DNA of 64,000 bases, taken from positions 186,001 to 250,000 of the forward strand of contig JAPVLO010000881.1 in assembly GCA_027257055.1 (NCBI GenBank), written 5' to 3'. Both the position numbers and the translations under genes were made by a program. The notes beneath the pieces were generated by a model. The model searched no databases, was not told the origin of the DNA, and saw nothing but the letters and a program-made list of their open reading frames with translations. Origin of the DNA: Cephalopachus bancanus (taxonomy: Eukaryota > Chordata > Mammalia > Primates > Tarsiidae). Shown in pieces: positions 38,230 through 63,355 of this stretch (the first letter of the stretch is position 1; each line of letters opens with the position of its first letter).

Positions 38230-39330
38230 GGGACTTCCTCAAGTTCTTTCGCGGGCCGGTCACTTTCGTGGCTGGGGCCTGTGCCCCACTGTTCCTTCCG
38301 GCTGGCATGTTGACCCGGCCCCGCTTCTTGCGGGCTGGCTCCCGGATGTGACCGCAGAGAGCCTCCCCCACAGAGCCACCCGGAGTGGGATCTGCTCTCG
38401 GCCCCTGGTTGTTGCTGCTTGGCCGCACTTCCGGTGCAGGCGCGAGGATGTTTGTGTTGATGTGACGGCTGTGCGTCGATGCCTGGGGTCCCCACCGGGT
38501 CCCCAGGGCCCGCGTTGGTGGCGCACCTGTGCGCCGGGACGTCGCTGCCGTTTCCTGCCGGGGGTGCCGACCTGTCCCGGCCTCGCCGGGTGACTGCCCC
38601 CAACCGCAGAGACCGCTGCGACCCGGGGCCTCAGACCTGACCCCGGAGCCCGGCGCCGGGCAGTGGGAAGCCGGCACCTCCGCCGCCTCCGGCCAGGTAA
38701 CTGCCCCCGAATCTGCTCCGCCCCGCGGAGTCCCCCGCTCGGGGACTCTACTCCAGGTCTCTGCCGCCTCCCTGAGGAACTACACTTCCCAGCAGGCGCG
38801 GGGGCGGCGGTCGCAGCTCCCAGTGTGCCCCTAGGCCCGCCCTGCCGTTAACCCTTTAGTGGCTGCAGCCGGCGGCGAGCGGACTCGGCGCAGGTCCCGC
38901 GGGGACGGAGGGGATGTGCGCCGCAGGGCTGGGAGAGGAGGGGCTTCGGGGGTCCTGAGGAGGAAGGGAGACGGGGTTAACCGAGGACTGGGTCGTGGCG
39001 GGAGGGGCGGACCCTAGAGTCGGGAGCTTCACCTTTTCCCGAAAACGAGCCGCTTGCGTGCCTTGCCCGGGCGAAGCCGAGGCGGGAGGGCAAGGTCCAG
39101 GGACCCGCGCAGCCCGATGCCCGGGTGTGTCGGACACACCCCTTCGCCTCCGAGCCCTCCCGGGCGGAGGAGAGGAGGTGAGACGCCTCCCCGGGCCGTG
39201 CCCCAGCTTTGGCGGCTGCCCGGACCGGGCTGGGCTCCTCCTCTGGGCGGGCGCGGGACGGATGCGGGCGCTGTCCTAAAGTTGGGTGACGAGCGGGCAG
39301 AGCGAACACCGGGGTGGGGGCAGGGATGAG
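38230..39330 (+). promoter_or_regulatory. CpG island, probable NEIL1 promoter
   Basis: About 1.1 kb of very CpG-dense DNA with no TATA box. It includes a near-consensus ZNF143/SBS site, aactacacttcccagcaggc, at 38778-38797 and a splice donor (CCAG|GTAACTG) after 38696. This fits a housekeeping promoter plus a non-coding first exon of NEIL1, whose next exon begins at 40551. An antisense transcript from the same island is possible. Confidence 0.65.
38600..38696 (+). other. NEIL1: Putative NEIL1 non-coding exon 1 (3' edge)
   Basis: The only well-formed donor in the island core that could join the acceptor at 40550/40551 (cccaccacag|ggcccgcc). The 5' end is not visible from sequence; 38600 is nominal. 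Confidence 0.4.
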
Positions 39331-39532
39331 CGGCCGTAGGACAGCTAGAGTCCTCGGATTGCGGGGTGCCTGAAGGGCGGAGGACGCGTGGGGAGGGGTG
39401 CTCCTGCTCGTGGAGGTCAGGGAGGGCTCCAGCAAGTGTCCCAGACTGGAGGAGATTGGAAGAAGAACCGTGAGTGGGGACACGAGATGGCAGCAGTAGG
39501 CCATTAGGGGTTTGGACTTTAAAAACAGCAGT

Positions 39533-40486
39533 TGGCCAGGCGCGGTGTGATCTCAGCACTTTGGGAGGCTGAGGCGAGAGGATCGCATGAGCCCAGGAGT
39601 TGGAGACCAGCCTGGGCAACACAGCAAGACCTCTCCTCTCTACAAAAAAATCAAAAACTTACCTGGGCATGGTGGTGCGCACCTGTTGTCCCGGCTACTC
39701 AGGATGATGAGGTGGGAGGATCACAGAGCCCGGGAGGGGGAGGCTGCAGTGAGCAGTGATTGCACCACTCCAGCCTGGGCGGCAGAGTGAAACCTCGCCT
39801 CAGATATAAAATAAAAGCAGCAGTGAGGCTAGGTATGGAGCTCATGCCTGTCATCCTTTGGGAGGCTGAGGCAGGAGCATCATGTGAGGCCAGGGGTCCA
39901 AGACCGGCTTGGACAGCATAGAGTGACCTCTGTCTCTACAAAGTATAGCTGGGCAAGAGGACTGCTCAAGCCTAGGAGTTCATTTACAGTGAGTTCTGAT
40001 TGTTCCACGGCACGCCAGCCTGGGCGACAGAGCAGAACCTTGTCTCTAAAAGAAATTTAAAAATAAAAGTAGCAGTGGAAGCCCATGGAAGGTGTTGATG
40101 AACTTTCCAGGTACTTTTGGGGCCAGCCACATGCCTCTCTAATGCTCAGAGTTCTCCTCTGTAGAATGAGGGTGACAATTTCATTTCTTTTCTTTTTTTG
40201 TTTTTTGAGTTAGAGTCTTACTCTGTTGCCCAGGTTGGGGTGCAGTGGCACGCTCACGGCCACCGCAGCCTCGACCTGCTAGGCTCAGGCGATCCTTCTG
40301 CCTCAGCCTTCCAAGTAGATGGAACTATAGGTGAGTGCCACCACATCCGGTCAATTTTCTGGCTTATTGTAGAGATGAGGTCTCCCCGAGTTGCCCAGTC
40401 TGGTCTGGAACCCCTGGGCTCAGGCAGTACTCTCACATGGTCCTCCCAAAGTGTGGGATTATAGGCGTGAGCCACTGTGTTTGGCC
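39533..40486. repeat. Three Alus in NEIL1 intron 1
   Basis: Plus 39533-39812, plus 39826-40060 (damaged) and minus 40198-40486. The last ends only 64 bases before the acceptor of the first coding exon. Confidence 0.85.
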
Positions 40487-40572
40487 GAGGTGACAGTTTC
40501 TATCTCACAAGGCACATTCCACTTCCACCAGCTGTCCTCCCCCACCACAGGGCCCGCCATCCCTCCCCCAGG

Positions 40573-43500
40573 ATGCCGGAGGGCCCCGAACTGCACCTGG
40601 CCAGCCTCTTTGTGAATGAGGCCTGCAGGGGGCTGGTGTTTGGGGGGCGCGTGGAGAAGTCCTCCGTCAGCCGCAACCCTGAGGTGCCTTTCGAGAGCAG
40701 CGCCTACCACATCTCAGCCTGCGCCCGCGGGAAGGAGCTGCGCCTGGCCCTGAGCCCCCTGCCCGGGGCCCGGCCCCCACAGGAGCCACTGACCGTCGTC
40801 TTCCGCTTCGGCATGTCCGGCTCCTTCCAGCTGGTGCCTGGGGATGCGCTGCCCCGCCATGCCCATCTGCGCTTTTACACGGCTCCACCTGGTCCCCAGC
40901 TGGCCCTGTGCTTCGTGGACATCCGCCGCTTCGGCCGCTGGGACCTCGGGGGCCAGTGGCAGCCGGGCCGCGGGCCATGTGTCTTGCTGGAGTATGAGCA
41001 GTTCAGGTAGGGCTGGCTCCAGGCATGGTGGACACAGGCCTGGGCTTTGGGCCTGGCTCTGTGAGTGCCTTGTTGGCCCACAAGGGATGAGCGCGGCCCT
41101 CTCTGAGCCTTGGTCCCCTCATCTGTAGACCAAGACAGTGTCCCTGCCCTGGACCCAAACCGATGTGGCAGGAGAGGGGTCATAGGGCCCGTCAGTGGCA
41201 GAGCTGGGCTCAGCTGAGCTCCACACTGCTTCTTGGTGTTCCCAGGAAGCTGAGAAGTGAGGCTGAGCAAGAACCGTTCAGAGCTGGGAGGGCAGCCTAA
41301 TGATAGCTTCTGAGTCGGGTTTTGGGGCCTCCCGTAGTTGCCTGCCCACTGGTCTGTGTCCTGTGGTCACCTGGGATGTGATGCAGGCAGCTAAGATAGC
41401 ACATGTTGGCCGCTTCCTCTCTGAAGAGGAGCTGTATCTGAGTCTGCTTGGTGCCAGGCCTCATTCAGGCGTGGGGGCACTGCTTGGAACACAGTGAACG
41501 GTCCCTGCTCCCACAGCAAGAATTCAGTGAGGCAAGGACCCAGGAAGCAAGACTTCAGCGTGTGCAGAGGTAAGCCCAGCAGGTGAAGGAGGCAGAGTTT
41601 TGGCTGAGGACAGGGGTCAGTAGAAATGGCCGCAGGGAGGTGAGTTTTTGCTGGGGCTTGACTGCTGAGTAGGAGCCATGCCCAGCCATAGGGAAAGCAT
41701 TCTGGCCACCAGGAGTCTCAGGCATGCAGTGGACTCAGTGAGCTCTCCCTTCCTGGGGACATGGTGCCTTCAGTGGGTCTTGGGGAGACTTGCCTGTCGT
41801 GGGCTAGGCCTGGGCATTTCTGGTGCCAAAGAAAGCAGCTGACTCCTGGCTTTCCCGGCATGAACCCCAAGGGCACCCCTGGGGAGACATCTGCTGTGGT
41901 TCTAAGCGTTCCCCCACCTCCCTCTCCCGGGAGTCAGGTTCCCCTCGCCAGCTGACTCGGGAGTTTCTCTCCTAATGAGCACTTAGGCTGTTTCCCTGGC
42001 CCTCCAGCTCCAGGACCGGCACCACCCAGGCTGCCTCTACCCCAGAACTCTGTCTCTGGCCCCCTACCCACTCTCCTGATACCCACCACTGAGTCAGTCT
42101 TGCCGTGAATCTTGGAAGTAGGGTGGGGCCGCTGGGGCCCTCACAGGCCAGGACTTGCCCCTGCACACCTGCTACACAGAACCAGACAGACTTCAGGGTC
42201 TTGAGAAGAGTGGAACCACCAATGTCAAGTCCACATATGGCCTTAACCCACAGAGCCCTCAATTTCAGACTGTGGCCACACCTGCGGTTCTGTGATCACT
42301 TTGTTCTGACTTGTCCTGAGGAGTCTAAGGGACTTTGGCGGTAAACACACAACCTTGTGTACAGACTCACATGTGTTCCCTTGAACACGTTGCTTTTGAT
42401 GCCTTTCACCTTACACAATGATTCAAATCCTAGGTTATTCCTATTTAACGGACAAGAAAACTGGGGCAGGGAGAAAGGGAGCTGGGACCCCAGGTTCCTT
42501 CCCCTTGTGCCCAGAGACAGGCTCTCCCATCCCCTTCCCAACCCCGTGGAAGGCAGGGATGGGTCTTCTGCACCCAGGCTGTGTCCCTCCAGGGGGAACG
42601 TGCTACGAAACCTGGCAGACAAGGCTTTTGACCGGCCCATCTGCGAGGCCCTCCTGGACCAGAGGTTCTTTAACGGCATTGGCAACTACCTGCGGGCTGA
42701 GATCCTGTTCCGGTCAGCAGGCGGCCGTGGGCACGAGGGTTGAGGGCGATGGGTGTGCCCATGTTCCCACTGCTTAGCATGGCTCCCCACTCCAGGCTGA
42801 AGATCCCACCCTTCGAGAAGGCCCGCACAGTTCTGGAGGCCCTGCAGCAGAGCAGGCCGGTGAGGGCACAGGGGGCGATGCACGTGCAGGCGCGGGAGTG
42901 TCGACATGCCGGCAAGCGGATGGGTTGAGTCAGCGTCTCCAGCTTAGCTCAACAATGGGGCCCGGGTGCGGGGGAGAAGCTGCCCTCCTGTGGCCCTGCC
43001 CCATGCTGACCACCAGGTCCTGCCCTGTGCCTTCCTCAGAGCCTGGAGCTGACCCTGAGCCAGAAGATCAGGGCCAAGCTGCAGAACCCAGACCTGCTGG
43101 AGCTGTGCCACTTAGTGCCCAAGGAAGTGGTCCAGCTGGGTAAGGCCTGGGCGGGAAGGCAGCAACGACCCCTGCTTTGGCATGCTAGGCGACCTGGGTG
43201 GTTGTCCCCCTCTGGGCCCGGCTTCCCAACAGGAGAGTGGAAGTGTGCTGGCCCAGCCACCGCTGGATAGATGAGGCCTCCTCAAGGACCAGGTGTCCAT
43301 TCCTCCAGGCCGCCCACCAGACAGGCAGGCAGCTGGAGGAGGGAGAGCCTGGTCCTGACTCAGTCCATCAGCTGGTGCTGCTGAGGTCTGGGCCAGGCCT
43401 AGCTAGGCCCTCCCCCCTCCAACCAAGTCCACCCTCCCATCTCTGCCTGTTCCTCTGTCCCACAGGGGGCAAAGGCTATGGGCTGGAGAGTGGGAAGGAG

Positions 43501-44692
43501 GACTTTGCTGCCTTCCACGCCTGGCTGAGATGCTATGGCCGGTCGGACATGAGCTCCCTGCAGGACCGGCATGGCCGTACCATCTGGTTCCAGGTTCGGA
43601 CCCGCTGCTCACACCGGCATACAAAGATCCCTAGAAGCTGGTGGGGTAGAGATGCCCAGGGCCTGTCTAGGCCTGCCCCTCCCTGGAGCCCCAAGGTCCC
43701 GGCGAGTGGTGCTGCCTGTGGGCAGGGCAGCTTCGTCAGTGTTGACTCTGCCATGGGGGGAGGTCAGGGAGGCTTCCCAGGTGAGGCTACACTGACCTGG
43801 AGGGATGTATGCGAGGCCTGTGCCCCAGCCAGGTTGGTTCCTGAATTGTCCCCAACCCATTGTAGGGGGATCCTGGACCCTTGGCACCCAAAGGTAAGCT
43901 GCTCCCAATGTAATAGGCTAAGAGGAGGGACTTCCTGCCCACAGGGCTCTGGCACCCTCCTCCACCCTCACCCCCTGTAGCCATGGGAGTCATACCAAGC
44001 AGTGGAAGCTTGGAGAAAGGGGCTGAGGCTACAGGAGCCTCCAACCGCAGCACCATGTCCTGCAGGGACCAAGTCCCGCAGAAAGAAGTCCAAGGCCACA
44101 CAGCCAAATCCTGAGGACAGAGGGGAGGTACGGCTGTGGCTCCTGCCTCCTCCCCTGCCTGCCTACCCAGCTGACCCCCCAAGGCCAGGCCTTTGGGCAG
44201 CTGTCTTCCTCTGAGGGGCCGCGGTAGTGGCTCCTAACCAACTGCTGAGCCCTCAGGGACCTGTGTCTCCTCTATCCAGGCCCCTCCACCTCTAAGCGAG
44301 GCCCCTGCCAGGACACAAAGGGCACGGAGAGCCCGGCCTAAGAAAACAGCAACCCAGCAGCCCAAGGGGACCAGTCTCCAACAGGATCCAGAACCTCCCA
44401 CAGTCCCTAAGAAGGAGAGGAGGAAAGGGCACCAGGCAACACCAGGTGGGCTTTCCTCAGTGCCCTCCTGAGTGCCTTTCCTCTGGGGAGGGAAGGGGCC
44501 CAACTCTTCAGAGGGCAGGATGGGGGCACAGGAGTGTGGGAGAGAATGGGGAGGAGAACTCAGGTGGCCAAGGTGGAAGGAGCCTGGGGGTCTGACAAAC
44601 CGTTCCCCATTCTTCCCCCAGGCCACCGCAGACCCCGGAAGATTAAGGCCAACACCCCAGCCTTGGAACCAGAGGGGACCTCAGCCTCATAA
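40573..44692 (+). CDS. NEIL1: Endonuclease VIII-like 1 DNA glycosylase
   Basis: Bifunctional glycosylase/AP lyase (Fpg/Nei family) that removes oxidised pyrimidines and hydantoins in base-excision repair, in the nucleus. Nine coding exons: 40573-41006, 42593-42712, 42796-42859, 43040-43139, 43466-43593, 43866-43893, 44066-44127, 44280-44445, 44622-44692; the sum is 1173 nt, exactly 390 residues, as in human. MPEGPE gives the catalytic Pro2 and Glu3; Lys54 is in ACARGKELRL; the H2TH region (ENV-like ADKAFDRPICEALLDQRFFN, IGNYLRAEI) follows; Arg277 of the zincless finger is in DRHGRTIWFQ. Codon 242 is AAA (43471-43473), the site recoded Lys to Arg by ADAR1 in human. The C-terminal tail is basic and low-complexity (KSRRKKSKAT). 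The donor after exon 43593 is weak (GTTCGG). Confidence 0.98.
43342..43416 (-). ncRNA. MIR631: mir-631 hairpin orthologue
   Basis: The minus strand of NEIL1 coding intron 4 (between 43139 and 43466) folds as the human mir-631 stem-loop: the arm at 43380-43400 pairs with ctgactcagtccatcagc at 43354-43371. Compared with the human mature miR-631 as I remember it, the 21-nt arm differs once, at position 3 (G for A), inside the seed. The gene is antisense to NEIL1. Whether it is processed is unknown. Confidence 0.75.
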
Positions 44693-44882
44693 TAGGAGGA
44701 TCTCCTTGCTGGCGCCCACCATTCCCTGCTTTCTGGCCCCGAACCTGGGCCTGTCTGAAGTCCTAGAGGCGGGCAGTGTCTGCAGCAGGCTGGAAGCCCA
44801 GGCCCCAGCTGCACAAGTGATGTTTTTAATTGTACCCCACCTTCCACATTTTTTAAGCCCATGTGAGAAATGCTGTATTTTT

Positions 44883-44888
44883 AATAAA
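44883..44888 (+). terminator. NEIL1 poly(A) signal
   Basis: AATAAA 191 bases after the TAA, followed by a T/G-rich stretch (cttcttgggctggttgctgg). Confidence 0.9.
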
Positions 44889-45329
44889 TGGGTAGATTGG
44901 CACATCTTGGCACTTCTTGGGCTGGTTGCTGGTGCCTGGCTTTGGGAACAGGAGGCTCCCTCTTCACAACAAGGCAAGCTGTGCCCCCCCACCCCCGTCC
45001 CCAGGCTGAGGACAGTGTGTCCCTGCAGCACAGCCCCTCAGGGTGGTGGTGGGGCCAGGCTCCAGGGACCCTGGCTGCTCTCTCATCCTGGCTTCTCCCC
45101 TGGCCCAGGGGAGGAGCCTCTCACCTCATGGTCTTTTCGTTAGCTTTTGGTCACCTGAGAGCCCCAATCTCTCTCATGGGGACTACAACCCAGACCCTGC
45201 ACCAACAGGTACCTTTGCTCTCGCCCTTGCCCCCAAATACCAGCAAAGAGCACGTCCCCCAGCCCCAAGCCTGAGTATGGGCCCCAAGGGGAGTGGGCAG
45301 GGGCTACCAGCAGGTTCCTGGTCCAAGGA

Positions 45330-45335
45330 TTTATT
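45330..45335 (-). terminator. MAN2C1 poly(A) signal
   Basis: AATAAA on the minus strand, 83 bases beyond the MAN2C1 stop. It faces the NEIL1 signal across about 440 bp. Confidence 0.85.
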
Positions 45336-45417
45336 ACACAAGCAAGGGCTGATCCTTGCTTCAGGCTGGGAGGTGGAAATGGGGAGTCCCCAAAGCCTTC
45401 CACAGACAGCCCCCCCC

Positions 45418-57000
<11,583 letters not shown>

Positions 57001-57107
57001 GGGTGGGTGTCTTCGTACAGGACGGAACCCAGGGTGTTCAAGAGCGGGGAGGAAGGACTTTGCGCCCCAGTGATCACAGCTTCGTCCATTACACGTTTTA
57101 CTATGTA

Positions 57108-57165
57108 TATCGCTAACTCTTGCCCATCACCTGACCTTAGGGCAGGGCACCTTACCTGAACGCCC
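57108..57165 (+). repeat. Diverged copy of the MAN2C1 exon 3 donor region
   Basis: gctaac...gcccatcacctgacc, tagggcagggcacctt and acctg match 55513-55563 (gctaac...ccatacctgaccctag, agcagggcgcctcacctg) at about 78% over about 55 bp. The copy keeps a CAG|GTAAGG donor on the minus strand. Confidence 0.6.
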
Positions 57166-58670
57166 TGCCAGAAACTCTGGAAATATTTTGATGGCTGACC
57201 ACAGCACCAACGAGCCCAATAAAATGTACTGCACGATACAGGACTGCAGAGTCCGGGGAACCCATAATGTCAGAAACAGAACTCCAATTTCATTCTCATC
57301 CCTAATACTCCACTAGTGGCATTTTTTTTTTCCCCTCTTGGGATTCCCAGTCCTTGTCTATAACATCATTAGGAAGAAAAAATATATACACAACGTTAAC
57401 CCTGATATTTTAATGATAATACTGACCAAGTTCACAACATTTCAAATGCAAATCACATGGAAAGGGGCTAAGTACAGAATACCAAATGTGATTTAAAATA
57501 AGGATAACTTTCTGCTGTATACAATACAGGTTGGGTTTAGAGCTTGGAGCTCAGATGTCAACAGGAGGGATAATGTTTGTGTAAACCCTGGCTGCAGGTA
57601 AAGCTCTCTCTGCTGCTGGCTGCATTGGTGGGTTGGGGTTTTCTCCTGAACTGACCCTGAAACCCCATCCTGACTGCCTGCAGGAGCTCAGGACATAACA
57701 CCCTGCAAGGCAGCAACAGCTGGGGCTGCCCCATCAATTTACCCTGCAACTCCAAGTCAATGTGATCTTTCTTGAGGGAGCACTGGGGGATAGGTGGCTT
57801 ATTGCTGAGGAAATCTCTAGAGCTTCCTCCCTATTCAGTACATCACTCTTCCCCCAAGTTGGGCACTGCCCTAGCTTTGCTCCAGAATCTTCCTCCAAGG
57901 CTCTTGGTGCCACCCCACACTTTGGCTAACAGAGTCTCCTCTCCCCCTGCAACAAGAAAAGTCTAAAATCAGAGCGGTTTCCCATGTGTTTTGAAAGTCG
58001 GGAGCCCCAACATTTTCCTTTTTGGTAGTAGTGTTGGGGATATTTAATTAAAAAGAAGACAAAACACACTAAACACTGCTGGTTACAATTGAGACTAGAG
58101 TAATGGTTGCTGGAAAAAAATTCACCAGAGTATCGGAGGGGCTCAGTTGGTCTTTGTTTAGAAAGTCCAGGCTAACCACATATAAAAATCCTAATCATCT
58201 GTATTTAAATGCCTGCCAGTTTAAATTTATGTAATTAAAATATATATAACCCTTTTGCAGTTGCTAAGGAAAGTATCAAATCCTCTCTCTCCCGACCCCA
58301 CATATCAGGTATAACACACACCTTATACACTCTGCTTTCAAACACTGGTTTGATATTCAAGTCGTTCACTCCCATCCCCAATAAGGGTAAGAAAAAATAC
58401 ACAGAAATACAAACTACATAGCTTGACAACTGACCCAAATATAAAATATTTTCAAATAGTTGAACAAGAGAAAAAAAAGGATGAAGTCTTCTATTTTAAA
58501 ATTCTGGAATATTTTGGTTCAGGACAAATGGACGTGACTGTTAACCACTGAAAGCAAACTCTCGTGTGTACCCTGAATAAGGAAATGAAGCCAAAACCTC
58601 TGCTTCACAACAGTGCTCTGGTGAGGACAAGGGACTTGGGCTGCGAGTTTATTCCTTAAGTAAGAACCAA
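57166..58670. other. AT-rich intergenic interval
   Basis: Between MAN2C1 and the probable SIN3A 3' end. No exon-like frame. It may hold longer SIN3A 3'UTR isoforms, since AATAAA-type signals on the minus strand occur here only weakly. Confidence 0.35.
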
Positions 58671-58672
58671 GC

Positions 58673-59693
58673 TTTATTTATTTACAAAAAAAAAGTTGGG
58701 GGTAAGGGGGAAGACAAGTTTTACACAAAAGTACTACAATGGTAACTCCCTTTGGTAAAAAGTGTAATAAATGTCTTGTACATCTGTTCATAGGTACTAA
58801 ATCTGAAGCCACATAGTACTATGGTACACAAGAAGCTAGAGCAGTTATGCTAGCACATCAAAGCATATTTCTTTTAATAAAAAATTGACAGTATGTACAT
58901 TATTTACAAAAAAAAGAAAAACCAAGTTAAAATTGTGTGTGCGCACGTGTGTGTGTGTCGGAGAGTGAAGCTGGTGGATGGCACTAGGGTAGACTAGTAA
59001 AGAAGCAGGTACGAAACAGTTCCACGGGAGCTAAAGGACGACTGATTTGAACTTGCTGAGAACCAGAGGAGGGAGAGAAGGGAGGGCAGTGAGGGATTCG
59101 TCAGGAATCAAATCCACAAGATGATCAATCCCAAGCCAAACTGCAGGTCCCAGATAAAACCTAATGGATCACCCATGATCTTAGATGTGCTCAAGTGACC
59201 AGAAAAGAAAATAGAATCCAGTTTTTTTTCTCCTTTTGTGGGGAGGGAGAGGAGCAGTGACCATCACAGGTACAATCCATCTGAGTACTAGTCCTTTGCC
59301 AGTCTGTTTTGTCAAGGTGTGAACAGCATCTGGTTCCCTCATTGAAGGTTAGGCCACAGGAGGCTCCAGTCCTAGCTCTGCTGGTGTGTACAAGCAAGCC
59401 GCACATCTCTGCGCTTGCATGGACCTCCTTCCCCTCCAGGGCAGGCTAATACCCAAAAGCCCTCGGGAAAAGCTCCAGCTCCGGCTCTGTAAGGTATTCA
59501 TGTTCCTAATAGGTAGCCCACTTGGTGCCAGGTTGCACCAGCCACACACAGATCAGGTGGCCATGTCCCAGAGAGGCCCAGTGAGGCTTGAAAGGCATCT
59601 TCCTTGTTTCTTCAGTGTGTGTGAGTGCACAAGCCCCCACACACACCTACACACACGCACACACACCCTCCAGTTATCTGCTCTGGCTTGCAG
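58673..59693 (-). other. SIN3A: SIN3A 3' untranslated region
   Basis: From the stop codon leftward to a minus-strand AATAAA at 58673-58678 (another at 58647-58652). T/A-rich, repeat-free sequence typical of a long conserved 3'UTR. Contains short GT and CA runs (58940-58960, 59640-59668). Confidence 0.6.
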
Positions 59694-62098
<2,405 letters not shown>

Positions 62099-62286
62099 CT
62101 ACAGAGCAAAGTCCTGTAGAATGAGAGCTCGTACAAATGTGAGTGACTCCCCCAAACGAGTCTTCCTTACCATGTGCCTGCATAGCACTCACCGCAATTC
62201 TAGTTGTATGCATACAAAGATGATCAATAGTTTCACTGAAAGAAAATTTCAATTGCAAAGACACAGAATAAAATGTAGACTCTTCA

Positions 62287-63355
62287 GGCCAGGCTTGGTG
62301 GCTCAGTCTGTAATCCCAGTGCTTTGGGAGGCCAAGGTGAGTGGATTGCCTGAGTCCGCGGGTTCGAGACCAACCCGGGCACCGGCGAGACCACGTTTCT
62401 ACAATAAATCAAAAATTAATTGGGCGTGGTAATATGCCCCTGTAGTTCTGGCTACTTGGAAGGCTGAGGCAGAAGGATCGCCGGAGCCCAGCAGGTCGAC
62501 ACTGGGGTGGCGGTGAGTGTGCCACTGCACTCCAGCCTGGGCGACAGAGTGACTCTAACTAAAAAAAAAAATAGAATCTTCAATCATTCGCTACCCCCAA
62601 TTCTCCAAATCTCACTTGCCTTGGCAGAGGCAGTCACTGCTAACAGTTTTCTTTTCTTTTCTTTTTGAGTTGAAGTCTCACTCTGTCACCCAGACTGGAG
62701 TGCAGTGGCCGCTCCCGGCCACTGCAGCCTCGACCTGCTGAGCTCTGGCGATCCTTCCGCCTCAGCCTTCCAAGTAGCTGGAACTACAGGCGTGTGCTAC
62801 CATGCCCAGCTAATTTTTTGATTTATTGTAGAGATGAGGTCTCGCCAAGTTGCCCAGGTGGGTCTTGAACCCGCAGGTTCAGGCAATCCACTCACCTCAG
62901 CCTACCAAAGGCATGGGATTACAGGCTGAGCCACCAAGCCCGGCTTTGCTAACGGTTTTCATTTGAAACTCCTAGGCCTCTATCTGTGAATTTACATATG
63001 TAATTACCCACTACAGTTCTTCTGCTTTGAGTTTTTTTTTTTTTTTGAGTTGGAGTCTCACTCTATCACTCAGACTCGGCCACTGCAGCCTCAACCTGCT
63101 GGGCTCCAGTGATCTTTATGCCTCGGTCTTCCAAGTAGCAGGAACTACAGGCATGCACCACCATGCACAGCTAATGTTTTGATTTACTGTAGAGATGAAG
63201 TCTCGCCATGTTGTCCAGTCTGGTCTCAGACCTGTGGGCTCAGGCAATCCTCTCACCTCGGTCTCCCAAAGTGCTGGGATTATAGGCGTGCATCATCTTG
63301 CCCGAGCCGCCCAAAGTGCTAGAATTACAGGTGTAAGGCACCTTGCCTGGCTCAG
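62287..63355. repeat. Alus in the next SIN3A intron
   Basis: Plus 62287-62570 (young family), minus 62663-62945 with TSD tgctaacagttttc / tgctaacggttttc, and minus 63030-63355 (damaged, with a repeated 3' end). Confidence 0.9.

Noticed and set aside
38157..38677. Long minus-strand frames across the NEIL1 CpG island
   Set aside because: Typical of CpG-island DNA; no family motifs, and frames overlap on both strands.
43171..43190. Candidate pairing partner (cctgctttgg) for the NEIL1 editing site
   Set aside because: Manual pairing with the exon around codon 242 gives only a few consecutive pairs; a folding calculation is needed.
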